64,000 bases of DNA. It comes from Asterias amurensis. Lineage: Eukaryota > Echinodermata > Asteroidea > Forcipulatida > Asteriidae. Within the stretch, counting starts at the first letter, position 1, and each line of letters opens with the position of its first letter. The position numbers were made by a program, and so were the translations under genes. The notes beneath the pieces are model-generated. The model was not told where the DNA came from and did no database searches. It saw only the letters and a program-made list of their open reading frames with translations. Shown piece after piece: positions 38,564 through 50,100 of this stretch. The stretch covers positions 2,348,931-2,412,930 of the forward strand of contig NC_092667.1 of assembly GCF_032118995.1 (NCBI RefSeq), given 5' to 3'.

Positions 38564-40762
38564 ATGGCGACTTCCAATTTATCTCGTTTCGTGGAAACTG
38601 GTCGCAAGATTGTCTGCGTTGGTCGAAATTACGCGTAAGAAACAGATTTATTCGTTACTATCTATTACTTTAAAGATTGGATGTTGCTTCCATTATCTGA
38701 TCAAATGCATTTACCACCGCTTTTTTCCCTCATGCATGCAAACCAGTCCAGACTACGTTCATTTTAATACGTTGTTGAGAGTCCATGATGATCATTCGAT
38801 TCACATGACCTTTTTCTTACACAGTACACACAGGGGCGCCAGTCTCTGTTGCATGACACCATTTCCTTCCTGCGTGCATGTCCCATGATCACACGTCGCG
38901 TGAGCACAAGTCAACCAAATTGTAAGCACAAAAACTTGCTAAGCAACACAAAATATTACTTGGCAGAAACTGGTTGCCAATGCCAGCCAAAATTCATCAT
39001 AATAAAGTTTTTGTTAACATTGACTGGTGCCCCACCCATTTTTTTATTTACAATAGTATATAGTACTTTAGTAGTAAGTTACTTATTTAATTGCATGTAC
39101 TTTAAGTAGTACTTAAAGGCAGTGGACACTATTGGAAATTGTCAAAGACTAGCCTTCACAGTTGGTGTATCTCATCATATGCATAAAATAACAAACCTGT
39201 GAAAATTTGAGCTCAATTGGTCATCGAACTTGCGAGATAATAATGAAAGAAAAACACACCCTTGTCACACGAAGATGTGTGCGTTTAGATAGTTGATTTT
39301 GAGACCTGAAGTTTGAGGTCTCGAAATCAAATTCATGGAAAATTACTTCTTTCTCGAAAACTATGGCACTTCAGAGGGAGCCATTTCTCACAATGTTTTA
39401 TACCATCAACCTCTCCCCGTCACCAAGAAAGTTTTTATGCTATAATTATTTTGAGTAATTACCAATAGTGTCCACTGCCTTTAATACTCCTCAGTGCTGG
39501 ATGGATACTTGGTTACTTTTAGAAACTATAAGGCTTCCCCGTGAGGAGCCTTATTATAGTTTCTAGAAGTAGATACTTGGTTATCTAAAAAACACAGTAA
39601 GAGTTTACTTTCAACTCCAGTGATTGTAAAGATTAATTTGGACTCAATTGGTCATCACAGTTGCAAGAGAGTAATAAAATTAAAAAAACACCCTTGCTTG
39701 TTGCACACATTTGTGTGCTTTCAGATGCCTTATAAAAGGCTTTGCAGGTCTGAAGTCTTAATGTCAGTATAAGAAATAACCTCTTTCTCAAAAACTACAT
39801 TACTTCAGAGGGAGCCGTTTCTCACAATGCTTTATACTATCAACCAGCACTTTTTTGCCAACAGTTATTTTGAGTAAGGGGAGTAATTACCAATTTAATC
39901 ACGTACCATTATATCTTGATGACAGGGTCCAATTTAAGTTGTTGTCTTGTATTCTCTTACAGGGCCCATGCCTCAGAGCTAGGAAACCCTCTGCCCGCAG
40001 AACCGCTCATCTTCCTGAAGCCAACGACAGCTTTCATCACAGAAGGCACTCCTATTAAAGTAAGAACAAGTAGACAGTTAAAGCATCAAACGGATGCAAC
40101 ACTTAAATACATGGTGATATTGAACCAAACAAAGCATTAAACAGAAATCATATTCTATAGATCACAGGATCAGTCTTGGGAGTGTGTTTTTGTTCAATCA
40201 AGCAAAGATGAGATATTTATCTTTTTCTAAATGTTGCATCACTGTCTATCAACAGGCCCCGCCTGGATGTAAAAATCTTCACCATGAAGTTGAACTGGGT
40301 GTGGTCATATCGCAACCTGGTAGCAACATCCCCGAGTCCTCGGCAATGGACCATGTGGGCGGTTACGCCCTCGCCCTTGACATGACGGCCAGGGACTTTC
40401 AGGACGCCATCAAGAAAAAAGGAGCACCGTGGACATTAGCGAAGATGTTCGACACCTCTTGCCCCGTGAGTGGTTTTCTCGCCAAGGAGAAAATCCCTGA
40501 CCCTCAAAATCTCCAGCTTTGGCTGAAAGTCAATGGTGAGACGCGACAGGACGGTAACACCAAAGACATGATCTTTACTATCCCCATTTTGCTGAGTTAC
40601 ATCAGCAAGTACATCACACTTCAAGAAGGGGACCTTATACTGACTGGGACACCCTCTGGCGTCGGACCGGTGTCCAGTGGTGACGTAATCACGTGTGGTC
40701 TCAGAGAGAACTCGTCTACGACAGATAAACTGAACATTTCGTTTACAGTTGCTGATATGTAG
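38564..40762 (+). CDS. FAHD1: FAHD1-like acylpyruvase / oxaloacetate decarboxylase
   Basis: Coding exons 38564-38634, 39963-40059 and 40256-40762 join in phase to give 224 residues, the same size as human FAHD1. The N-terminus SRFVETGRKIVCVGRNYA is followed by the metal-site segment HHEVELGVV (Glu67, Glu69) and LDMTARD (Asp98), the three acidic ligands expected for the fumarylacetoacetate hydrolase fold. Also present are KKKGAPWTLAKMFDTSCPVS, DPQNLQLWLKVNGETRQDG and LTGTPSGVGPV, all close to the vertebrate enzyme. FAHD1 cleaves acylpyruvates and decarboxylates oxaloacetate in mitochondria. The start ATG (context AACATGG) is the only one that keeps the conserved N-terminus. Intron 1 holds a full MITE-A and a second partial one. 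Confidence 0.95.
39113..39484 (+). mobile_element. MITE-A copy, full length
   Basis: TTAAAGGCAGTGGACACTAT and AGTGTCCACTGCCTTTAA; hairpin GAGACCTGAA ... TGAGGTCTC. FAHD1 intron 1. Confidence 0.9.
39530..39567. repeat. Short palindrome in FAHD1 intron 1
   Basis: AGAAACTATAAGGCT is mirrored by AGCCTTATTATAGTTTCT around CCCCGTGAGG. It directly precedes MITE-A-like sequence. Confidence 0.65.
39640..39895 (+). mobile_element. MITE-A, right part
   Basis: GGACTCAATTGGTCATCAC, GTTGCAAGAGAGTAATAA, GAGGGAGCCGTTTCTCACA and GAGTAATTACCAAT follow family order; both extreme ends are missing. It ends about 65 bases before exon 2 of FAHD1. Confidence 0.65.
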
Positions 40763-40798
40763 AACCTTAATTATTATGTTTTGACAAAGTACCTTTGA

Positions 40799-40906
40799 GA
40801 TAATGCTAGAGGTGCGCGCCATTCGTGGGTAGGAATGGCCGAGGGCCAAGCCTGGGGTCAATATTCCCATCCCACGAATGGCGCGTACACCAAGGGCATT
40901 ATGTGA
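40799..40906. repeat. Palindromic element after FAHD1
   Basis: ATAATGCTAGAGGTG and GCGCGCCATTCGTGGG at the left are mirrored at the right by CCCACGAATGGCGCG and a GGCATTAT end. It starts 37 bases after the FAHD1 stop codon. Confidence 0.75.
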
Positions 40907-40908
40907 CT

Positions 40909-41052
40909 TAACCTCCAAATGTGACGTCATGCTATATTGTTCCAGTGCTCCATTATTTTGCACACATGGCCTGATAAAGTTGGCCATCCCGCCATTTAAT
41001 CAAAATAATGGAGCGCTGGAAGAATTGCATGACGTCACAGGTGGAGGTTAAC
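40909..41052. repeat. Second palindromic element, TTAA at both edges
   Basis: TTAACCTCCAAATGTGACG at the left, with CATGC and CTCCATTATTTTG further in, is mirrored by CAAAATAATGGAGCGCTGG and GACGTCACAGGTGGAGGTTAA. No coding capacity. Confidence 0.78.
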
Positions 41053-41124
41053 TCAAATTAAATTTTATCAATTTATTACTAAGAGGTGCTGCTTAAGTAT
41101 AATCTCATTGTAATTTTTGATGAT

Positions 41125-41380
41125 TTTTTATAGGAATGATTTTTGGGGTTGAACAAAGAATTGACTAGAGTGGGATTCGAACCAACGACCTCCGGATTAA
41201 CGTGCCAGCGCTCTACCAACTGAGCTATCTAGCCCTATATTGGCCGTGTCCCTATTTTGTCAATATCTTTGTTCGGGGGTGCTAGTCAGAAGCCATACAA
41301 CCGTTAACTGCCGTGTAGCCAGGGATCACACCCAAATTAAGATACAACCTGGGAAGCGGCAGCCAGGGGATCACCTTAAG
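41125..41380 (-). mobile_element. SINE-4: tRNA-like head
   Basis: The minus strand at 41160-41235 has TAGATAGCTCAGTTGGTAG (A box) and GTTGGTTCGAATCCCAC (B box). Acceptor and anticodon arms do not pair well and position 33 is not T, so this is not a working tRNA. The flanks on both sides look repeat-derived. Confidence 0.55.
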
Positions 41381-42697
41381 GGGATGCGACTTTTTGTTTT
41401 CGCGACTTTTTGTTTCAGATATCAACATTTATCATATCAGATTTTGTATAGGTTTACTCTTTCAGATGGTTGCCTCCAGATTACTATTTTTGGCTACTTG
41501 CTTTTTCTTTTCATTGTTGTTCTCAAGTGGCGGCAACAGACTAGCTGCTTCATTTGTCAGAGGATGCAAATGTAAAATACTGCCTAAAATAAATGTTGAT
41601 TACAAGAATTATTTCATAATTTATAGTGTTTTTTATAATTAAAATAAAAGCAATTGTAGCATAAAAAAAAACGTTTATTAAAATATGTTTGGATGATAAA
41701 ACATAAGCCTCTATCTCTGATGTAGTTAGTTCATTTCTGAAATTGATATTAAACTGAATAAAGGGGAATAATTATCATTTGAAACACAGCATTCCGACCA
41801 ACTGTTCTTGTTGTTTTCATTTAACTTTTTATGGATTTTGGTTAAATATCCGTAAGTGATATTATTTCGGTTTTGTTGAGCTGTCGCCTTTTACACGAAT
41901 TACTGTCCGCAACACGAATTATTGAAGAAGAGATATCTGTATCTCAGCAAACATCTGGATCAACGATCCAGATGTATGGATCAACGATCCAGATGTGTAG
42001 ACTTGCCTAGTCCTTGCGCGGCCTCCAAAACAGTCCATGTATAGCGCCCTCTACCGGTTTCTAATACAAAAGAACAGGGTCACCAAGTCGAGACAAAATC
42101 AACTAATGTTTTGATAACATGCATGTACCATCATACTATTGGTCATGTTCAATTCATTCAGTTTTTTATTTGTCAATGCTGTCACAATACAATAATACAA
42201 TAACGCACATTTATGTCGAAATTTCAAAAGCAATATATGGGGTATGATATATTAGATACACAATGGTTAATAAGCAGCAATTTAAAAACAACATTAAGGT
42301 ATAAGGTTAAGCGAGATACTTTTGTTCCCTAACCTCTGGACAGACAAACATTTGGTACTGCCAAGGTACGGTAACATGAACATAGGACAAACAAAGACAA
42401 GGGACAATGGACAGAAGAACACATGTAGGTGTACCAACAATAATAATATACACAAAAGCTAGCCATCATTAAATTGACTCGTGCTATTAAAGTCATTAAC
42501 TAAATAGTTATAATGAATATGCACTGAGTAGTAATTGTTTTAGATTTCTTTAAAAATACAGGTAGAGTGGTTGCAGATTTAACAGCACCATCCAAATTAT
42601 TTCAGTATGCAACCCCACGCTGAACAAGGCTGTTTTTATACATTGAGGTTCGGTTGCGAGAAACCAATACAAATGTACAATGAATTCGAGTGACTTC

Positions 42698-43070
42698 TAT
42701 TTCAACCCCAGCTTGGGTTAAATTTTATGTGCTGATGACTGTTTTTGCAAATTCACTTTGATGTATAAATCAGACGCGCACAAGTTACATAAAGTGACTA
42801 GATATATTTTCATGATGTGTAGCTGTTTTTTCACCCTCTTCTATACCAGTCGTCATGTGAGCTCGTTTGGTTGTGAACCGCCACTTCCATTTCAACCCCA
42901 GCTTGCTTTGAGTTAAATTTTATGTGCTGATGACTGTTTTTGCAAATTCACTTTGATGTATAAATCAGACGCGCACAAGTTGTACATAAAGTGACTAGAT
43001 ATATTTTCATGATGTGTAGCTGTTTTTTCACTCTCTTCTATACCAGTCGTCATGTGAGCTCGTTTGGTTT
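42698..43070. repeat. Direct tandem duplication, about 190-base unit
   Basis: Two copies, each from TTTCAACCCCAGCTTG through GCTGATGACTGTTTTTGC, AAATCAGACGCGCACAAG to CATGTGAGCTCGTTTGG. They are nearly identical, so the duplication looks recent. No coding content. Confidence 0.88.
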
Positions 43071-43439
43071 GAACCCGAGGTGTAACATGCCCTTGCACCT
43101 GCGGGCTAACACTTGCACATTGTTTAAACTTCTAACCCGCAACTTTCGTTGGTTATGTTTAAATAAGAAGATCTTATAATGTGTTTACTGACAGCCCAAG
43201 GTCCCATGTCCTCGGGGACGATCACTAACGGATACAACAGGCAACTTGCGGGTCAGGCTGTCTCGTTAGTTCAGACACAATGAACACAACTTATACGTCC
43301 AATTTACATTAAACTTAAACTTCATTCAACTTGCACGGTTTGAAGATAATGATGTTAGAAAGCTTCCCTTAAAACATTACTTGCTGATGTGCTGTTTTTG
43401 AGAAATGAGTTAAACAATTTCACGAACTAATTAATAGAT

Positions 43440-43690
43440 GTTAAATTTGCATCGGGGATAAAGAATATTAATTTTGGTTTTCCCCATAAGAGTCCTGTGA
43501 ACAAATTCACAGGCTTATTACTCGGGTGGGATTCGAACCCACGACCCTTGCAATCTAGAGCAGTGTCCTACCAACTAGACTACCGAGATTGCCCGGTAGC
43601 TAGAGGCAGTTCGAATCCTATGTTTTTGGCAGCGGGTACCGCAACGATATAATAAATGTTAAATTTGCATCGGGGATAAAGAACATTTAA
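43440..43690 (-). mobile_element. SINE-2 copy, reverse
   Basis: The minus strand has the head GGTAGTCTAGTTGGTAGG and CGTGGGTTCGAATCCCACC, then CTTTATCCCCGATGCAAATT. The 3' tail phrase also occurs again at 43658-43680 beyond the head, so two copies may abut. Confidence 0.75.
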
Positions 43691-43796
43691 TAATTTCACG
43701 AACATTTTGTATCAGCATGTACAATGGATTTACGCGACTCTCCTGAAAACGTTGCTCTGTGTGATTTTCACTTTTTCTCAACAACTTGATGACTAA

Positions 43797-44186
43797 TTAA
43801 AGGAACACGTTGCCTTGGATCGGACGAGTTGGTCAAAACAAAAGAGTTTGTAACCGTTTTTTATAAAATGCATATGGTTGGAAAGATGTTTTAAAAGTAG
43901 AATACAATGATCCACACAAGTTTGCCTCGAAATTGCGTGGTTTTCCTTCTACTGTGCGAACTAACATGGTCGGCCATTTATGGGAGTCAAAATTTTGACC
44001 CCCATAAATGGCCGACGTGTTAGTCGACGAGGTAAAAGAAAAACCATGCAATTTCGAGGCATGTTTGTGTGGATCATTGTATTCTACTTTTACAACATCT
44101 TTCTACCCATATGCATTTTATAAAAAACGGTTACAAACGCTTTTCAAAGACCAACTCGACCGATCCAAGGCAACGTGTTCCTTTAA
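43797..44186. mobile_element. MITE-D copy, full length
   Basis: TTAAAGGAACACGTTGCC and CGATCCAAGGCAACGTG then TTCCTTTAA form near-perfect inverted ends. A central hairpin has GGTCGGCCATTTATGGGAG and its mirror. TTAAAGG at each end is shared with MITE-A. Confidence 0.88.
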
Positions 44187-45370
44187 GCTGAAACTTTTAC
44201 AGGTAAATAACACAGCATAAATACATCTTCATTCAAAACGAGTAGGGGTTCATGTCCTGGCCCAAAGTTAACCTCTGACTATCCTCAACAGCACTTCTTG
44301 TTTGTTAAGCCCTTTTCACACGTAAACAAGGGTACCTTGCTAAGGTTGTCAAATTTTACAAAATGTACCACCTGTGAAAGGACAACAATTTTTTTCTATT
44401 GTCCAAGTTTTCTTGCAAAAATCTTGTCAAACATTGCTTCAATTTACAACCATGGTAAAATTAAGCAAGGGACCCCAGTTAAATTGATGCCTTGTGAATA
44501 GCACTTGTTTAATGTTTATTTGGTTGGTTGGGTGGGATTCAAACCCTCGACATTCTCCAGATGGCTCTTATAAATAGACATGTGGAAAGTGGGAAACACA
44601 CATCATACACAGGGCGGGCGGTGTAACTCCTTCTTAGTACATATAAACTGGTTAAAATTAAAATAACAAATTAAACTTCCAAAATGTAGATATAGTCATA
44701 GACGTGATGTGAACCACCAAAGCCAGGCTGACAGTACTATGGCGCCCAATGACCATGCCCTGACTTTTATCATTCAACATCACGCCACCCTCGCCCCATA
44801 TCATTCTAATCATGACCACATAAGCAATTACCGGATGGAGGAATGTGATTGCGGAAAGAGTTATGAATATTCAATACATTGCTTATTCATCTGATTGGCT
44901 GTAAGTCTGCCAATAGAATGCCAGTATCTACGGTTCCTGGCGAGTTAAAGCCATTATACACTTTCGGTAAACAGTATTGTCCAAGTCCCACACTTCGTGT
45001 ATCACAACTTATATATAAAATAACAATCCTGTGGAAATTTAGGCTCAATCGGACATCGGAGTCGGGAGAAAATAACGGGAAAACCCACTCCTGTTTTCGC
45101 GCGTTTCGCCGTGTCATGACATGTGTTTATAACAAATCCGTAATTCTCGTCAACGAGAATTTATATTGTTTTACCGTTTTCTCAAAAAATAAAGCATTTC
45201 ATGGACTAATATTTCAAGAGAAGTCTTTCACCATTACCTTCTGTAAACCCTGTAAGTTATATGTAAATCTGTGAACTTTTTTGTTTTTTTCTGTACCGAA
45301 AGGGTACACGGGCTTTAACGCAATACCCACATGATTGTTCAGAATAGTAATTGTTTAAGTATCCATTCAT

Positions 45371-45702
45371 GCAGTGGACACTATTGGGAATTACTCAAAA
45401 TAAATATTAGCATAAAAATTAAAACCTTACTTGGTAACAAGCAATGGAGATGTGTTGATAGTATAAAACATTGTGAGAAATGGCTCCTTCTGAAGTAACG
45501 TAGTTTTCAAGAAAGAAGTAATTCTCCACGAATTTGATTTCGAGATCTCGAAATCAAGCATCTGAAAGCACACAACTTCGTGTGGCAAGGGTGTTTTTTC
45601 TTTCATTATTATCTCGCAACTTCGACGACCAATTGAGCTCAAATTTTCACAGGTTTGTTATTTTTATGCATAATGTTGAGACACACCAAGTAAGAACACT
45701 AT
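45371..45702 (-). mobile_element. MITE-A copy
   Basis: GCAGTGGACACTATTGGG at the left, central GAGATCTCGAAATC, and GTTGAGACACACCAAGTAAG near the right. The right end runs into the 3' UTR repeat of CYP gene A. Confidence 0.75.
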
Positions 45703-46262
45703 TAGTTGGTGTATAGAAATTTGAAAATAAGTTACCCTTCTCAAGGCTGTAAGTAATAAACTCGATAATTTGGTAAATAAATTGTGATAATCGAAACCAA
45801 AGAACAGTCTCTCGTATTTGTAGCACTGACTCCGGCTATTGATAATGTCCTTCCTCCATGGTTGCACTGACATTTCAAACTTACTTTACACACTGTTGGT
45901 TTATGTACAATAGAAAATTGAAAATAAGTTACCCTTCCTAAAGTTCCAACATAATGCAAGAACTGGAAGAAGTAGTGAACTCGATTTGTAAATAAATTAA
46001 GTTAATGTTTCTTGGAAAGTAATGTGCAGTGTATTTGTATCACCATTTCTGGTTGTTGTCCTTCCTCCACGGTTGTACTGACACTGTTGGTTTATGTAAA
46101 ATAGAAAACTTAAAATAAGTAACCCTCTCCAAAATTATCCACAATTCCAACAAAATGCAAGAATTGGAAGTAATAAATTTGTAAATAATATGATAGAGTT
46201 TCTTAGAAACCAATGCACAGTCGCTCGTCACTGACTCCGGTTGTTGTTGCCATTTCTCTGTG
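45703..46262. repeat. Threefold imperfect tandem repeat next to CYP gene A
   Basis: Three units of about 190 bases, starting near 45703, 45893 and 46087. Each has GAAAATAAGTTACCC (or a variant), a GCAAGAA/TAATAAA stretch and TGTCCTTCCTCCA with TTGCACTGAC. It probably lies in the 3' UTR of CYP gene A. Confidence 0.75.
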
Positions 46263-46275
46263 GTGTACTGGCAGT

Positions 46276-47153
46276 TCAGTTGTCACGAGGAATGGCACAT
46301 ATTTTAAATGGGAGAGGCGAGAGTGTGACCCCAGCCACTGCCTTGAAGGAGATTGGTGGCGAATCCTCTGGTTTCTTGAAGGTGAATCGATGGATGAGGC
46401 GAGTGAAGAAGACAAACATTTCTGTCTTGGACATTTGCTCCCCAATGCACATCCGGTGACCTGAAAGGGTGCACAATAACGTGAATCTAAATATTAATAT
46501 TCATCATTTTGTCAGGCTAAATCACAATAGACCCCTTGCATTGTCCGCCATCTTTGATGAAACGTGCACGCGTGAATGTCTTTCATTGGTTGAGAGTCGT
46601 GCGCAGCGCGTGCACTTCCCATTGTTTTACAACATCAAAGATGGGTAATGGGGAGTGGTTGATAGTATAAAATGTTTGTGAGAAACGGCTCCCTCTGAAG
46701 TGACGTGGTTTTCGAGAAAGAAGTAGGTGTTCACGAATTTGATTTTGAGACCTCAGAATTGGATTTCAAATGAGGTCTCGAAATCAAGCATCTGAAAGCA
46801 AACCCATTCGTGTGACAAGGGTGTTTTTCTTTCAGTATTATCTCGCAACTTCGACGACCAATATTGAGCTCAAATTTTCACAGTTTTTTTTATTTGATGC
46901 ATATGTTGAGAAGGCTGGTCTTAGACAATTACCAATAGGGTCCAGTGTTTTAAAGGGCAGGGGTACAAGGCATTTTCTCCTTGGTAAAGGGCACCCTAAT
47001 GGGGAAATTGTAAATTTATACTGGGGCATTTCATTTGCATCAAGGCAGTGACCGGGGGTGGCATGAAGGCAATCGCCTCCGTAAAGTAACAAGCCTATGT
47101 ACGTCATTATTGTCAAGAACATTCGAACTTGTTGGTGTATCCCAACATTTTAT

Positions 47154-47195
<42 letters not shown>

Positions 47196-50100
47196 GGTCA
47201 TTTGTAGAGCGCCAAAATCAAGAGTTTGTGAATAGTATATGCATAGTAACAAATCAGTGAAAATTTGTACTAAATTGGTCATCGAAGTTGCAAGAGAATA
47301 ATGAACGTAAAATCCTTTCTTGCACAAATTTGGCTTTCAGATGAAAAGGCATTAAGTATTTTAAATTAACCTCTTTTCCCAAACTATAGGTTACTCCAGA
47401 GGGAGCCGTTTCTCTCAATGTTGTATACTATCAACAGCTCTCCATTGCTCGTTACCAAGTAAGTTTTTTATATACTTACAACCAATAGGCCTAATATCCA
47501 ATGCCTTTTGGGGTCAAAATACATGACGTATTATACTAACAACTATACCATACTATATGGTGTATCCCAACATATGGATACAAGCCTGTGAAAATTTGGG
47601 CTCGATTGGTAGTTGAAGTTGCAAGAAAATGATGAAAGAAAAAAACACCCTAGTAAGCCTGTGAAAATTTGGGCTCAATTGGTAGTTGAAGTTGCAAGAA
47701 ACTGATGAAAGAAAAAAAAACTTGTAAGCCTGTGAAAATTTGGGCTCAATTGGTAGTTGAAGTTGCAAGAAAATGATGAAAGAAAAAAAACTTGTAAGCC
47801 TGTGAAAATTTGGGCTCAATTGGTAGTTGAAGTTGCAAGAAAATGATGAAAGAAAAAACACCCTTGTAAGCCTGTGTGAACATTTGGGCTTATTTGGTAG
47901 TTGAAGTTGCAAGAAAATGATGAAAGAAAAAAAACAAACTTGTAAGCCTGTGAAAATTTGGGCTTATTTGGTAGTTGAAGTTGCAAGAAAATGATGAAAG
48001 AAAAAAACACCCTTGTTGTACAAGTTAGTGTGCTTTCAGATCGGAATAAAAGTCTTCTGGCCAGAAGACTTTTATTATTTTGATGAGAAATTACATCTTT
48101 CTCAAAAACTACGTTACTTCAGAGGGAGTCGTTTTTCACAATGTCTTATACTATCAACATCTCTCCGTTGCTCAACCAAGTAGGTTTTTATGCTAATATG
48201 TATTTTGAGTAATTTCCAAACGTGTACAGTGCCTTTAAAGTCATTTTTTCCCAATTAAAATACGGTTGGGTCAATATTGAAATGTTATTCTTACCTGTAG
48301 AGAACGGTATCAAGCCCTCCCCTTTAATGACCTTCCCACCCTCGTCCAAGAATCTTTCCGGGTTGAATCTTTCTGGCTCCGAAAATTTCTCAGGGTCGAG
48401 ACCTATGGCCCCGATGTTAGCAAACACGATGCTACCTTTAGGGACATGGTATCCCCCGAGCACGGTGTCTTGTGACGCCCTGTGTGGTGCTCCAAGTGGT
48501 ACAACATTGCCAAGGCGGAAGATTTCGCTGATGCAGGCCTGGGTGTAGGGTAAGTTGACGGAATCGGACATGCGGGGCTCACGGTCTCTGCCAACTACTC
48601 TATCCATCTCATGCTGTATCTACATAGTAAGACAAACATCACCAAGGTTAGAATGACCAAACCAAAGGCAACTGAAACATCTGAATAGTGGTACCGTGAC
48701 ACTTTTTGCATTCAATTCATATTTGTTGATAGTGATCCACTCATTTTCCAATAGAGTCCTTATGAAATGGGTTGAAAAGGTTACCCGAGTCACATTATAG
48801 TGGTTAAAATGCCACTGTTTATACCCGTCAAATTAATTTTTTGTTAAAAGACAATTGAGCTTTTCACTTGTTTCGCTCCGAAAGAGTATCAAACAGACCC
48901 TAATGATTATGTTTTACATCATTTTAACGCGAGGTAGTAACTTGTAGCTTACCCACTTTCACAGTGGACTCTATCTATTGGAAAATGAAGTGTATCACAG
49001 AACTCATTTTGACCTTGGAGCCCATTTTTGAATTGAATAAATAAGTGTAATCAATTCTGACATTATTTATGCTTCATCTCTAAAGCATTAGAGACTTTTT
49101 AACAAGCTGACAATATCCCTTTAATTGTTACCGTGTGCGTGTCTTAGAGCACCGGAATCAAGCCCTTGTGTTTCTGATCAGCAGAGTGTGGGTTCGAGTT
49201 CCAGTAGTGATACCTGTGTCCTTAAGCAAGACACTTAACCATGATGCTTCGGATGAGACGTAAAGCTGTTGGTTCCGTGTGTTTATCCTTTGCCTATTGA
49301 TATTATGTATGTATTGATTTTGTTCAATCAAGATTGATTGACACACGCACGTAAAAGAACCCAGTATACTTATCAAAAAGAGAAGGGGTTCTCCCCGGTG
49401 CTTCTGGTTTGATTGTCTTTATATTGCACAACTTGTAGACCATTCCATGGTGCTGAAGGAGTAGGTCTCATAACTCAAATGTAGTCCCACATACCTTGCA
49501 GGAAAAGCGCGCTATAAGCAACTGTTTCCGTGAAACTGCGTCTTACCTTTTGCTGTATCTCTGGGTTTGCCATCATGTACAGCATCCCCCAACGAACTGT
49601 CGTAGACGTTGCTTCAGTCCCAGCAATAAACAGATCCCCCACCGTTGCGTACATGTCATTCAACCTGATGTTAGACCTCTCATCACCCGTCGCAGCCGCC
49701 ATTTCTTTAAGGTACACATCGATGAAATCCCGCGGGTGCTCCCCATCGAAATCCTTCTGGTGCTCTTTCACAATCTCCGCGGTAAATTCACCGATAAGTT
49801 GAAGATTCTTTCCAAGTTCTCGCACAGGCGGGAGGAACCGTGCGAACCAATGTGCCCCGGGGAGGATCTGCAGGAACCCCGTCATCCCCCCGATCAGTTG
49901 GATGTTACGGGAGATGGACCGGAGTAGTCGCTTAAAGTTCGGGTCGTCATAGTCGTACCTCTTGCCGTACACCGCCTTGCAGATGATATTTGACACGGCG
50001 TTGGCCAGAAGGATGTACGGGTCGAAGGCTTCTCCTTCTTGTTTCTTCATCTCAGCCACAAGGCACTCGGCCTCGATCCCAATCACGTCCCCGTAGTCTG

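Larger units (their letters stand above)
40763..46275. other. Convergent intergenic region, FAHD1 / CYP gene A
   Basis: No gene was recognised. It contains two adjacent palindromic elements (40799, 40909), SINE-4 (41125), a direct duplication (42698), SINE-2 (43440), MITE-D (43797), MITE-A and a MITE-A-like relative (44960-45240), and the threefold repeat after CYP gene A. Stretches 41400-42690 and 44190-44950 hold nothing I can name. Confidence 0.55.

Noticed and set aside
40436-40987. Minus-strand ORF of 183 residues
   Set aside because: Antisense to FAHD1 exon 3 and a palindromic element.
41160-41235. tRNA-like gene
   Set aside because: A and B boxes are present, but the acceptor, anticodon and T stems mispair and the base before the anticodon is wrong. 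It is embedded in repeat-like sequence.
42500-42700. Possible LINE tail on the minus strand
   Set aside because: A few phrases resemble LINE ends but no convincing run of conserved residues could be read.
47582-48012. CRISPR-like array
   Set aside because: Repeats are contiguous with no unique spacers, and the genome is an animal's.
49496-49927. Plus-strand ORF of 143 residues
   Set aside because: Antisense to exon 3 of CYP gene A.
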